Of a DNA stretch of 32,017 nucleotides, positions 8,607 through 17,310 are shown one piece after another. The DNA is from Parabacteroides sp. Lineage in GTDB: Bacteria > Bacteroidota > Bacteroidia > Bacteroidales > Tannerellaceae. Below the pieces are notes generated by a model. That model saw only the letters and a program-made list of their open reading frames with translations, ran no database searches and was not told the origin of the DNA. Location of the stretch: positions 1 to 32,017 of the forward strand of contig JAQWBH010000017.1 in NCBI GenBank assembly GCA_028707405.1, read 5' to 3'. The translations under genes were made by a program, and so were the position numbers. Within the stretch, counting starts at the first letter, position 1; the number at the start of each line of letters is the position of its first letter.

Positions 8607-9860
8607 TTAAGATCTTGCCCAGTATAATTTGGTGCCGAAAATAATGAATCCTACAATAAGAATCTGGACCCAACTGGAGAATAATGAGAAATATTGATCC
8701 TGAAAAAATTGCATAATTAATGGGTAAGAGAACATAGCCTGAAAGAAAAGACCTCCTATCCGTCCGTTGTTAGTCGCCTTGAAAAAATAGCCATGAAGTA
8801 TTGCTATAATAAACTGAATAAACAAAGAAAATAAGATACCGAAATCTCTTATATAAAAATCGTAAAAGGTGAACACATTTGTATAGATTATCCCATCATC
8901 TACAAATTCATTAACGACATCCGGGGCTAAATGTGTCCCAAAGAATGAATCCCAGATAGCCAGCACGAATCTAAATGTATTACTTCCATGTCTTGTAAAC
9001 GAATGAGCATCTATAACTTTGTCCAAAGAATAAACGCCGCCAGACAAATAACTAACAAATTCCCCAAAAAAAACATCCTTTATACTATTACCCTGCTCGT
9101 AAGCATAAGCGTATTTATTACGTGAAACAAAAAAGAAAAGCAGCAGAAATAAGCATACTGCAATAATCAGGATGCTTATTTTCTGTTTTCTGCTCATATT
9201 ATGAGTATATAGATAAATCACCACTAACGGGAAAAAGAATGTTAGCGCACCATTCCTTGTTGGTGATTCAAGAACGCATAAACATGCCATAATAAATAAT
9301 AATATGACATATTTTCTCACACGATTATCTAAATTGCGAGCTCTTGCTTGCCCAGATAAATTTGTGTGTTTATTTGCTACCCAATAAATAAGAGTTATTG
9401 CCAATGAAAAAGTCTGTATCATTTTATTGATATAACTCATCGCCATTGGTAAATGTAGGTCGTCATTTGCATTTAAAAGCGCTCTATACAGCGTTGCATT
9501 TACAAAGTAATTACCATCTATATATAGCTTTATAACGTATATAAACGGAACAAATAACAGAAATACTGTAACCTTTACAGCCTTAGGAAAAAGAACTATT
9601 TCTGGAAAGTATACGATTTCCTGGATTTTTTGTTGTGGAATAGTCCTAAAACCTATCTGAAATAGCAGTGATCCGAAAAAAACAAGAAGAACAGTTCTCA
9701 AGTGTAAATCTTTTGCTCCTGGAATAAACAAAATGCCAGCTACAGCAAAAATCCAGAAAATATTTTGTAGGACTGCCGGGCACAATACATTCCGATAACG
9801 CTTCAAAGAATAAAATTCAATGAAGATTAATAAGAATAATAAAAAAATAGTATTTGTCAT
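8607..9860 (-). CDS. Wzy-type repeat-unit polymerase
   Basis: A polytopic membrane protein of about 417 residues with around 10-12 hydrophobic segments and a larger periplasmic loop containing FGEFVSYLSGGVYSLD and the FGTHLAPDVVNEFVDD region. This matches the O-antigen-ligase/EpsG-like polymerases that join repeat units in the periplasm. I prefer the ATG at 9860, which makes a 4-base ATGA overlap with the upstream GT2 stop. The next start upstream (9884) would add eight residues inside that gene. Wzy proteins are too variable to tell the linkage formed. Confidence 0.85.
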   Translation of the reverse strand: MTNTIFLLFLLIFIEFYSLKRYRNVLCPAVLQNIFWIFAVAGILFIPGAKDLHLRTVLLVFFGSLLFQIGFRTIPQQKIQEIVYFPEIVLFPKAVKVTVFLLFVPFIYVIKLYIDGNYFVNATLYRALLNANDDLHLPMAMSYINKMIQTFSLAITLIYWVANKHTNLSGQARARNLDNRVRKYVILLFIMACLCVLESPTRNGALTFFFPLVVIYLYTHNMSRKQKISILIIAVCLFLLLFFFVSRNKYAYAYEQGNSIKDVFFGEFVSYLSGGVYSLDKVIDAHSFTRHGSNTFRFVLAIWDSFFGTHLAPDVVNEFVDDGIIYTNVFTFYDFYIRDFGILFSLFIQFIIAILHGYFFKATNNGRIGGLFFQAMFSYPLIMQFFQDQYFSLFSSWVQILIVGFIIFGTKLYWARS

Positions 9861-10831
9861 TTCAGCACCTTCTGTATATTCCAATGAATATATCCAAGAT
9901 TTCTGTTAATATTATGCTTGTATGCCCAATCGCCTATAAACATAGAGAAACCTGAATAAAAAGAAATATATGGAAGCAAGGAAATAAAAAGTTTCTTTGT
10001 CTGTGATAGATACTTATGTCTTGCCTCTAAAGTTTCTAAGACACCTGTCAACAAGACCTTTTGATTTTCATTGCAAATAGGCAATTTTGTTACTCTCTTT
10101 GCCCACTCAATTTGAACCTCAATATCTTTAAGACGTTTCTGTAAAGTTGCACTACCAAATGAAAAAATTCTTGATATTCCACTGGAATTTGATGTATGAA
10201 TCCTATATTTTATGACCGGGGTATCTATTCTCCATAAAGAATCGAATAGGACAGCTATTCTTCCGCACTGCGAATCATGGCCTCCCTCAGGATAATTGAT
10301 AGACAAGTATAAATCAGCAACTTTACGACTAACGCACAGACAACAACCAAGAGTCTTAATATCGTAAAAGCTCTTATTCAGTTTCACTTTTGTTAACTTA
10401 TTAGAGTAGTCCCTTTTTTCTTCACGTTTAAAATTTCTTGCTCCTGTTTCATCGATAATAGTCCTCCCCCCGACCATACAACCCAGATTGTATTTGATCA
10501 TTAGAGAAGACAATTTTTCAATTTTGTTGAGTTCCCAAATATCATCTTGGTCTGAAAAGAAAACAATATCACCTTTTGTAAGTCCGATCGCTTTATAGAA
10601 ATTTTTCTGCCAACCTAAATTATATTCATTGATTTGGAGGATCCAGTTTGATAAATTATGTTCGATAATGAAACTATTGATTATTTGTATAGTATCATCT
10701 GACGAACGGTCGTCACAAATAATAACCTCATCGGGCTTTCTTGTTTGAAGATATATGGAATCAAGTTGCTCTAATATATAATGACTACCATTATTTGTAG
10801 TCATTGCAACTGATATTTTTTTATTATCCAT
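9857..10831 (-). CDS. Glycosyltransferase family 2 (GT-A), rhamnosyltransferase-like
   Basis: A 324-residue inverting GT-A enzyme. Seen: the opening ISVAMTTNNGSHYILEQLDS, EVIICDDRSSDDT, and the metal/nucleotide motif VFFSDQDDIWELNK, typical of GT2 enzymes that include rhamnosyltransferases. The ending, without clear membrane spans, suggests a cytoplasmic peripheral protein. With rfbA, rfbC and rfbD in the same operon, a role in adding rhamnose is plausible but not proven. It lies 12 bases after the small lipoprotein-like ORF and overlaps the polymerase start by four bases. Confidence 0.92.
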   Translation of the reverse strand: MDNKKISVAMTTNNGSHYILEQLDSIYLQTRKPDEVIICDDRSSDDTIQIINSFIIEHNLSNWILQINEYNLGWQKNFYKAIGLTKGDIVFFSDQDDIWELNKIEKLSSLMIKYNLGCMVGGRTIIDETGARNFKREEKRDYSNKLTKVKLNKSFYDIKTLGCCLCVSRKVADLYLSINYPEGGHDSQCGRIAVLFDSLWRIDTPVIKYRIHTSNSSGISRIFSFGSATLQKRLKDIEVQIEWAKRVTKLPICNENQKVLLTGVLETLEARHKYLSQTKKLFISLLPYISFYSGFSMFIGDWAYKHNINRNLGYIHWNIQKVLK

Positions 10832-10843
10832 TATTTCAAATTT

Positions 10844-10990
10844 TCAATATATATTCATTAAACCATCCGACTCTTTTGGTGGAAAATCCTTAGAACACGC
10901 TACCAGGATGCAGACAGATATAGTCAATAGGCACAATCTAGTCCAGAGATTCTTCTCCAATACTTTCTGTATTGTCATATCATTTTGCAT
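10844..10990 (-). CDS. 48-residue lipoprotein-like small ORF
   Basis: Translating the minus strand from the ATG at 10990 gives 48 codons and a TGA. The residues run from a charged start (KVLEKNLWTR) into a hydrophobic core (LCLLTISVCILVAC), and then SKDFPPKESDG. The piece LVAC-SKD is a good lipoprotein signal peptidase II site, with Cys at residue 32, leaving a mature peptide of only 17 residues. A purine-rich GAGGAGAT sits just before the start. It fills the space between the metallo-hydrolase remnant and the GT2 gene in the same direction. It may be a real tiny lipoprotein or the surviving 5' end of a longer lost lipoprotein gene. Confidence 0.5.
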   Translation of the reverse strand: MQNDMTIQKVLEKNLWTRLCLLTISVCILVACSKDFPPKESDGLMNIY

Positions 10991-11016
10991 TGTACATCTC
11001 CTCGTAATAACCATTT

Positions 11017-11326
11017 TCATATTGTACTATGTCCTAGACAAAATATATTTCCTTCCGTGAATTGGCAAATTCTTTGTTCAGACATTTTCGCATTTTGTTT
11101 ATTACTTTTTTGGATTTCATGGCCCGAGCAGATGTTTTTATCTACTGCAAGTTTGAGGACTCTATCCACCGACTCTTTTGCTTTAGTCTTATCAGCATTC
11201 GGCAATACGGTGACGACTGCTTTCTCTGGAATAAAAGCATCACCAGTAAAATAGGTGGTCACGTATAAACAAAATGTATGTCCGTGAACTGAAGACCTGG
11301 TTTACAATATAGTCAACATGAAGCAT
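11017..11326 (-). pseudogene. Remnant of an MBL-fold metallo-hydrolase gene
   Basis: Twelve bases after the LuxE-LuxC stop, an ATG at 11326 opens a frame reading MLHVDYIVNQVFSSRTYIL, the usual first strand of small MBL-fold hydrolases. It stops at 11240. In another frame, from 11262, the sequence continues TYFTGDAFIPEKAVVTVLP, then AKESVDRVLKL and DKNICSGHEIQ, resembling the C-terminal part of the same family (TGD...GH). The HxHxDH metal site and the middle of the protein are missing. I read this as an internal deletion plus frameshift that killed a hydrolase once co-transcribed with the acyl genes. Assignment is from remembered family sequence, not a search. Confidence 0.55.
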
Positions 11327-11338
11327 TATGCCTCCAAT

Positions 11339-13810
11339 CTAGCACATCGGCCCAAACAAAGTATTCCACTTAACAAGCCTATCCACCAGTACAATCCCAT
11401 CCCACGGCATCTCAAAATTCAGCATACGGCCAATTTGAGGGAATCTTGCAGCACCTTTCTGGATAGCCTTCTCAGCATATGCAGAAGCCTGCTCCTTAGT
11501 AGCCTCAATTCCAATAGTCTGTATATCCTCAGTAATATAAGGCAATGAAGCATCAATGGAATCTACAGCGTGAACAAACAGAACACGAGAGTAAACTGGT
11601 TTATGCAGTCCTTCTTTCTCATCATAAAGAATAGAGAACGACATAGAATCACTTCCGTATGTCTTTCCGCAGAAGTCATATACTCCGCGAATGGAGTGAA
11701 TCGCAGACACATGCTCTGGTGACATAGTAGGTTTCGGTATCTGAAGTTCAGTCTTCTTCATAGATTCACAAAGCACCTCACAGAATTGCTCAGGAGATAC
11801 AGCTCCACTTTTTTCGATATAGAGATTATGAGGTGAAGCACATCCAGTCTGATCAAAGACTGACACATCAACAGAAAGTCTACGAGCCAGCTTCTTTGCT
11901 GCTTGCTCATCAGAAAGCATTTCCTTAGTTACAACAGCAAAGGAGAGCTTAGGACCAAAGATCACAGTCTCGCTATTGAACATAGAAGAATATCCGGCAA
12001 CAGTCTCAACAGCTTCACGGCCACCCCAAGCTATGCGAATATCAGCATTCTTAGACATGAACTCACCGTGTTTTACTGCATTACGAGAGAAGTAAACCAC
12101 AGATATAGTCTTCAACAGATCTGAGCCTTGGATTGTATAACCTGAACTCGTAGTATATGACAGTCCATCAAAAGCGCTGAGCAAAGTGGCAAATACACCA
12201 TTATCTTTAGCAGAGACTTTCAAAAGATTCACATTCTTGGTCATAATGCACTGCACCAAGGCGAAGAGTCCAAGTATCTGAACATTACCTGACATCCAGT
12301 GACAAGCAAGGCCTCTTGGGCTGGCTTTCAAGAAATGCTTTTCAGATCCATTGTATGTTTGGAAAGAATCAGCGTATGCAAGATTTCCTCTCAATCCGAA
12401 CTCTGCTATCTCTCTCAGATGTGCAGCAGAGCACCAACTGGAGAGGAACAGAAGTCCTTTATCTTTCAAGAAGGCATATTTCGGTTCAGAAATCCACTTC
12501 TTTGAGGCTTCACCGATGATACCGATCAATGCCTCAATAGGTTGTACCCTCAGCCAAGAAAGTTGATTTATAAGCGAAGCAACAATAGATTTGAATGTCT
12601 CTTCTGGAGAAATTCCTTCTGCAAGTTCACCTTTAAAGAATTGAATCTCAAGATTATTATCCTCAACACCACCTGAACTGCTCTTCTGGAAAGTGAGTTT
12701 ATTGGATAAAATATCACCACATCCCCTAACTTCGGCTTTCTTTAGCCGACCGGAAATCTTGAATCTTGTCCCAAGTCTTCCGTATGGACAAGGTTCATCA
12801 TAGATTATACCAAGGTCATCTGTCAAAACTGCATTCCCGGGGTAAGAATGAGGAATAGGAGTGATGAATTCCATCTTACCTTCTTTACCGGCAGGTTGTA
12901 TCTCATTTGTTACAATATCTCTTGTCAAGACCTTGACGTATGATGAAGCATGTTTACAACCACAAGGACAGTCTGGATAGTTCAGCCCCATCTGCTCTGT
13001 AAACCCATAGATGTCTATCACATCAACAGGCTCAAGTCCAAAACATGCTGAAAGCTGCTGATTGAAGAGAGACTTATCAATCTTTTCACTTTCAAGTTTC
13101 TTCCAACCACCAATATGGATAATCTTTGAGCCCTTAGGTAGCTGTATGGTGATACCCTTTGCCTGAATGGATTTAAGTACATTAGAATACATAATGTATG
13201 TAAAACCAAATACAACAACCGGCTGGTCAGCTGATATCTGAGCCACATACTCCTGAATAGCATCCACATCAAAATATGAAACGCCATCCTTTACTTTAAG
13301 AAAATAACCAGCCTTGGATGCAAAGCTCAGATATCCTGTTATGGCGGCAAACCGAGCTCCAAGAAGACTAATAGACTCAGACTTCGGGTCAATATCCATC
13401 ACCAAGAAAGGCTTACGTTCCTTCCCGATAAACTCCTGCATCACCTTCACCATCGCCTTTGCCTGACGTTTGGATGTGATTTTGTCTAAAACGATAGTAC
13501 TTGGCGTACCTGATGTGGCAGAGGATTGCAAACGAAGTTTGATGTCTTCCTTTGGCACAGAACTCAAACCGAATCCCAATTCTTTGAATACACTTACAGC
13601 CACAGGAGGAATATTATTTACTGACTTAAGTTCGGCATACGGATTAAACCTCTTTCGGTCACAGAACAGGTGGTACATCTCATTATGAACATAATGAAAT
13701 ATTAGTTCGTCCTGAAGTGATTTGAGATACAGAGCCTCAGTAGCAATATCTACCGAATAAACTGGTTCAGCAAATAGCTGGTCTATATTTGTAATAACCT
13801 CTTCGTTCAT
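11339..13810 (-). CDS. LuxE-LuxC fusion: acyl-protein synthetase plus acyl-CoA/acyl-protein reductase
   Basis: This 823-residue protein joins two enzymes known from bacterial luciferase aldehyde supply. Residues 1 to about 375 are LuxE-like: the phosphate-binding loop SSATSGTPS at 96-104, YGFTEQMG at 268-275 and a cysteine cluster CPCGC at 281-285. Residues from about 390 to 823 are LuxC-like, an aldehyde-dehydrogenase fold with the probable catalytic Cys657 in DQTGCASPHN. The known chemistry is acid + ATP to acyl-AMP, acyl transfer to enzyme cysteine, then NADPH reduction to aldehyde. No luxA or luxB is present, so the product is probably used for a sugar substituent. The start overlaps the acyl-ligase stop by four bases (ATGA). 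Both halves look intact. Confidence 0.85.
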   Translation of the reverse strand: MNEEVITNIDQLFAEPVYSVDIATEALYLKSLQDELIFHYVHNEMYHLFCDRKRFNPYAELKSVNNIPPVAVSVFKELGFGLSSVPKEDIKLRLQSSATSGTPSTIVLDKITSKRQAKAMVKVMQEFIGKERKPFLVMDIDPKSESISLLGARFAAITGYLSFASKAGYFLKVKDGVSYFDVDAIQEYVAQISADQPVVVFGFTYIMYSNVLKSIQAKGITIQLPKGSKIIHIGGWKKLESEKIDKSLFNQQLSACFGLEPVDVIDIYGFTEQMGLNYPDCPCGCKHASSYVKVLTRDIVTNEIQPAGKEGKMEFITPIPHSYPGNAVLTDDLGIIYDEPCPYGRLGTRFKISGRLKKAEVRGCGDILSNKLTFQKSSSGGVEDNNLEIQFFKGELAEGISPEETFKSIVASLINQLSWLRVQPIEALIGIIGEASKKWISEPKYAFLKDKGLLFLSSWCSAAHLREIAEFGLRGNLAYADSFQTYNGSEKHFLKASPRGLACHWMSGNVQILGLFALVQCIMTKNVNLLKVSAKDNGVFATLLSAFDGLSYTTSSGYTIQGSDLLKTISVVYFSRNAVKHGEFMSKNADIRIAWGGREAVETVAGYSSMFNSETVIFGPKLSFAVVTKEMLSDEQAAKKLARRLSVDVSVFDQTGCASPHNLYIEKSGAVSPEQFCEVLCESMKKTELQIPKPTMSPEHVSAIHSIRGVYDFCGKTYGSDSMSFSILYDEKEGLHKPVYSRVLFVHAVDSIDASLPYITEDIQTIGIEATKEQASAYAEKAIQKGAARFPQIGRMLNFEMPWDGIVLVDRLVKWNTLFGPMC

Positions 13811-15252
13811 TTCTTCAAACTAAGTCTTTGTATTTTACCAGATGAGGTCTTAGGTATCTCAGCGATACGCTGAAAAGCTACAGGCAGCTTATAGAACTCC
13901 AACTTCGGTTTCAGTTGATTGAGGATTTCTTTATCTGTAACATTGTCATCAGCAACGATGAAAGCTTTTACCACTTCACCCAATACACCATCTGGATCTG
14001 GAATACCGATGCAAGCGCTCTCCGAAATTCCAGGGATGGTATTAAGAATATCTTCAACCTCCATAGGAGCAACCTTCTTTCCTCCTACATTAATCATCTC
14101 TTTGATACGGCTCTTTAGGTAGATATAGCCTCTCTCATCTTGAACAGAACAATCCCCTGTACGGAAATATCCATCATAAAAGTCTGAAGCAAAACGTTCA
14201 AGCGACTCATTCCAGTAACTGCAAGTTACGTGATCACCTTTCACACAGAGTTCTCCTTCAGTCCCAACTGGAAGTTCTTTTCCATCTGGTGAGAATATCT
14301 TGATTTCACAGTTAGGAGAAGCGTGACCTGCTGTCAACAGGTCATCTTTTGATGAATGGAACTCCATAAAGGCACTTCTGGAAGCTTCAGTAGAACCATA
14401 GTGCATACAGATTCTTGTATTTGGCAGAAGTTTCATCAAAAGTTCCTTGTCAGCAGTAGGCATAAACGAGCTACCAATCTCTATGTACTTGAGCTGGTTA
14501 GCAAATTTGCCTATATACATACCACTCATCTTCTTGATGAAGCTCCAACTGGCAGGTACCATTCCAAATCCGGTCACATCACAGCGCTTCATCTCGCCAA
14601 AGAATTTTTTCATATTGGCAAAGGTTCCAAGCATTACCAGTGTACCGCCTTTTGAAAAAACGCATCTTACGCGCCCAAGGCCAAATGAATGACTGACAGG
14701 AAGTGCCAAAAGCTCTATATCATCAGCAGTATTCTGGATGAATGTGTTGATGTTAAGAGCCGCAGCCTGATGGTTCTTGAACGACAAGGCAACCCCCTTT
14801 GGGGCACCTGTCGTTCCAGTGGTAAAGAGGATATCAGCTATCTGGTTCATATCAGGCAGCGCGAACTCTGCCTTTTCCGTCCCTGATATTACATCTTCAA
14901 AAGGAATGGTTTTTCGATCTACTTTGTGGAGTGTACCCATCAAACAAACGGGCTTGGTTGACTCATTTATATAGCCGAACCTTGTCTCATTTGTATCAGG
15001 GTCTATAGGCACACAGATACCTCCTGCCAGATGGACACCAAAGTACACATATACAAATTCGATGTTTCCAGCAGCAGAGAGAATTACTCTGTCTCCTTTC
15101 TGAAGATTATATCTGTTTTTCAGGTTATGTGCAGCTATGAGACAGTATTCCCACAACTGCACATAGCTTACCTGAGTCTCTCCAGAGATAAGAGCTATCT
15201 TATCTGGAAAGACTATTGAGTTCTGATATAGCTGTTCCTCTATGGATTTCAT
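13807..15252 (-). CDS. AMP-forming acyl ligase (class I adenylate-forming; acyl-CoA/ACP synthetase)
   Basis: A 481-residue ANL-family enzyme that should activate a carboxylic acid with ATP and pass it to CoA or to the carrier protein encoded next door. Seen: the ATP loop TTGTTGAPKGVA at about 144-155, HYGSTEAS at 284-291, GYFRTGDC at 361-368, and the C-terminal catalytic lysine in PKTSSGKIQR (Lys473). All core motifs are present, so it should be active. It follows the ACP gene with a one-base overlap and overlaps the LuxE-LuxC start by four bases, so the three are coupled. The acid used is unknown; the size suits short or medium acyl groups as well as hydroxy acids. Confidence 0.9.
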   Translation of the reverse strand: MKSIEEQLYQNSIVFPDKIALISGETQVSYVQLWEYCLIAAHNLKNRYNLQKGDRVILSAAGNIEFVYVYFGVHLAGGICVPIDPDTNETRFGYINESTKPVCLMGTLHKVDRKTIPFEDVISGTEKAEFALPDMNQIADILFTTGTTGAPKGVALSFKNHQAAALNINTFIQNTADDIELLALPVSHSFGLGRVRCVFSKGGTLVMLGTFANMKKFFGEMKRCDVTGFGMVPASWSFIKKMSGMYIGKFANQLKYIEIGSSFMPTADKELLMKLLPNTRICMHYGSTEASRSAFMEFHSSKDDLLTAGHASPNCEIKIFSPDGKELPVGTEGELCVKGDHVTCSYWNESLERFASDFYDGYFRTGDCSVQDERGYIYLKSRIKEMINVGGKKVAPMEVEDILNTIPGISESACIGIPDPDGVLGEVVKAFIVADDNVTDKEILNQLKPKLEFYKLPVAFQRIAEIPKTSSGKIQRLSLKK

Positions 15253-15491
15253 TATAACTTCCCTTCCACTACTTTTACTATGTCCTTTACATCTTCTATT
15301 TCCATCATCTCTTCCGGCTCGAAGTTGATTTTAAAAGCCTCTTCAACTGAAGAAAGGATTGTCAACTGCCCAACGGAATCCCACTGAGGGAAGTCACCGA
15401 CGGTCGTTTTGTCGTTAATCTGATCAGGAGTTGTCTCGCAAACTCCAGCTATAATTTCAAATACTTTGCTTTGAATTTCTGATTTTTCCAT
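15252..15491 (-). CDS. Acyl carrier protein (first of two in the operon)
   Basis: A 79-residue, acidic, helical carrier protein. The phosphopantetheine site is WDSVGQL with Ser39 in the expected mid position. It would hold acyl chains as thioesters for the ketosynthases and reductases around it. I chose the ATG at 15491, because it lies 13 bases after the stop of the upstream SDR gene. A longer frame starts at a TTG inside that gene and adds eleven poorly conserved residues. The strong local coupling (SDR, ACP, ligase) points to a dedicated carrier, not the housekeeping AcpP. Confidence 0.9.
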   Translation of the reverse strand: MEKSEIQSKVFEIIAGVCETTPDQINDKTTVGDFPQWDSVGQLTILSSVEEAFKINFEPEEMMEIEDVKDIVKVVEGKL

Positions 15492-15504
15492 TTTGATTAT
15501 TTTA

Positions 15505-16251
15505 TTATCTGACACCCCCGTCAACTCTTAATACTTGTCCATTTATAAATGATGCTTCATCTGATGCAAGGAATAAATAGGCATTCGCAATCTCTTCTGG
15601 AGTTGCAAGACGATGCATGGTTGAAATATCTTCCATTGATGCAATAGCCTTCTCGCCCATTGCCAGTGCAAAGCCAGTTTTGGTAAGACCTGGGGCAATA
15701 GCATTGACTCTTATCTTTGACGCTCCAAGTTCCCGAGACAACACTTTGGTAAACAGTATCATTGATGCCTTTGTAGCCCCATATACTGAATTACCCATAT
15801 CGCCATCAATACCGGCAATCGAAGCCGCATTGATGATAGAACTTGTACCGTCTTTCACAATTACTGAAATTAACGACTGTGTTATCTGAAGTTGAGCAAA
15901 ATAATTGACTTGAAATACTTTCTTAACGTCACTCATTTTCGTGAAGGGCAAGATGGCAAGATGTGGCATACCCGCATTATTGACAAGAACACTTATCTTC
16001 AGTTTCAACGCTTTGATCTGTTTCATTCCGACTTTAATGGCCTCTTCATCAGAGAAATCAAAATAGAATGGGTAGATATTTATACCGTATGCCTTCATAA
16101 GTTCTTCAACGAACTCATTGTATTGTGGAGTCTCGCATAAGCTGCAAGTTATCAAGTCTGCCCCTTCGGCTGCAAACTTCTTGGAAATTTCTTTTCCGAT
16201 TCCACCATCTGCACCTGTAATACAGACTATTTTACCTGTATATTTTCCCAT
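15505..16251 (-). CDS. FabG-like short-chain dehydrogenase/reductase (SDR 1)
   Basis: A 248-residue classical SDR. Seen: the cofactor loop ITGADGGIGKEIS at 11-23, NNAG at 91-94, and the catalytic Ser144, Tyr157 and Lys161 (NAASIAG, then VYGATKAS). The ending FLASDEASFINGQVLRVDGG is the usual FabG C-terminus. The best guess is NADPH-dependent reduction of a 3-keto-acyl-ACP to the 3-hydroxy-acyl form. It directly follows one ketosynthase gene (one base), and an equivalent pair lies upstream, suggesting two condense-and-reduce units. Other SDR roles cannot be excluded from sequence alone. Confidence 0.88.
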   Translation of the reverse strand: MGKYTGKIVCITGADGGIGKEISKKFAAEGADLITCSLCETPQYNEFVEELMKAYGINIYPFYFDFSDEEAIKVGMKQIKALKLKISVLVNNAGMPHLAILPFTKMSDVKKVFQVNYFAQLQITQSLISVIVKDGTSSIINAASIAGIDGDMGNSVYGATKASMILFTKVLSRELGASKIRVNAIAPGLTKTGFALAMGEKAIASMEDISTMHRLATPEEIANAYLFLASDEASFINGQVLRVDGGVR

Positions 16252-16252
16252 A

Positions 16253-17308
16253 TCAAATTTCGATTAAAGGTAAGACTTTAAATGGTGTTGTTTCAATATA
16301 AACTGCAGCCCAAGACAACCCTGCACCAAAACCACTCATCAACAATTTATTATTCTTTGATTCTAATTGTTCTCTAATCCTAGTTACCATAGTCATAGGA
16401 ATAGTTCCACTACTGGTATTACCGAAAGTATAAAGACAATATGGTGTCTTTTCTTCCGGAACCTTAAGCTTCTTGCGGATTTTATCATCAATATATTGAT
16501 TTGCCTGATGAAGAAGAAGATAATCAATATCATCCACGTTGATTTCAAAATGGTCGCACAATGCTATGATGTCTTTTGGTACCCTTATTGTTGCAAAAGC
16601 GAATACGTCCATACCCTCCATTACAACATGTGTCTTATTTCGAATAATTCCTTCATCAATCTTTTCCATTTTCAGAGAACTCTCCGTAATAGGGTTACGA
16701 ACACCAGAATGAGGAGCTATGATAGCATTCATCTGAGAACCATCACTCATCATATTGAACAGCATTGGTTTTGCTTCTGGATCATATTCCAAGGCAGTTG
16801 CAGTTCCAGCATCTCCATGAAGAGGCCATACCGTCTTATCTAGATACGACATTATTTTCGATGGAGTATCTCCAACAAGCATCAATGCTCTCTTTATAGA
16901 GCCCAAAGACAAAAGAGACCCAATTACAGAAAGGCCATAACAATAACCAGAACATGCCATCGGTACATCTATAGTATAACAGCTGCATGGAAGACCCATC
17001 TTACCTTGAATGACGGTAGCAGTGTTTGGCTCAATATAATCTCTTGAAACTGAAAGGTAGATTAAAGCATCTATGGAGTCCTTTCCCCAACTGATTTCTT
17101 CCAGTAGCTTTTCAGCTGCTGCTTGACAATAGTCCGAACAGACCATTCCGTCAGGAGCCAATCTACTTTCTGTTACGCCGGTCAGAGCCATAACCTTTTC
17201 TGCCTCCCCTGGTGCAAAACATTCCAAGTTCTTTATGTCTTTCTTTTCTTTCGGAACAACTGCCGCCAATCCTACTATTTTAACATTTTGAATTTTAATA
17301 AATGCCAT
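16253..17308 (-). CDS. 3-oxoacyl-ACP synthase III-like ketosynthase (KASIII 1)
   Basis: A 351-residue thiolase-fold enzyme. The Cys-His-Asn triad is intact: Cys119 in VPMACSGYCYG, His267 in LLLHQANQY and Asn297 in YTFGNTSSGTIP. KASIII enzymes condense an acyl-CoA primer with malonyl-ACP. With the SDR gene that follows it, it would add one two-carbon unit and reduce the keto group. It is clearly a paralogue of the second ketosynthase (18.1-19.1 kb): same length class, same start pattern and shared ending. The two differ enough to suggest different primers, for example acetyl-CoA for one and a hydroxyacyl chain for the other. Confidence 0.93.
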   Translation of the reverse strand: MAFIKIQNVKIVGLAAVVPKEKKDIKNLECFAPGEAEKVMALTGVTESRLAPDGMVCSDYCQAAAEKLLEEISWGKDSIDALIYLSVSRDYIEPNTATVIQGKMGLPCSCYTIDVPMACSGYCYGLSVIGSLLSLGSIKRALMLVGDTPSKIMSYLDKTVWPLHGDAGTATALEYDPEAKPMLFNMMSDGSQMNAIIAPHSGVRNPITESSLKMEKIDEGIIRNKTHVVMEGMDVFAFATIRVPKDIIALCDHFEINVDDIDYLLLHQANQYIDDKIRKKLKVPEEKTPYCLYTFGNTSSGTIPMTMVTRIREQLESKNNKLLMSGFGAGLSWAAVYIETTPFKVLPLIEI

Positions 17309-17310
17309 TG

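Noticed and set aside
12299-12566. Plus-strand open frames within the LuxE-LuxC gene
   Set aside because: They are shadows of a strong 823-residue coding frame on the minus strand and have no domain features.
16367-16843. 158-codon plus-strand open frame
   Set aside because: It lies opposite the KASIII gene, which has intact catalytic motifs; the translation shows no family features.
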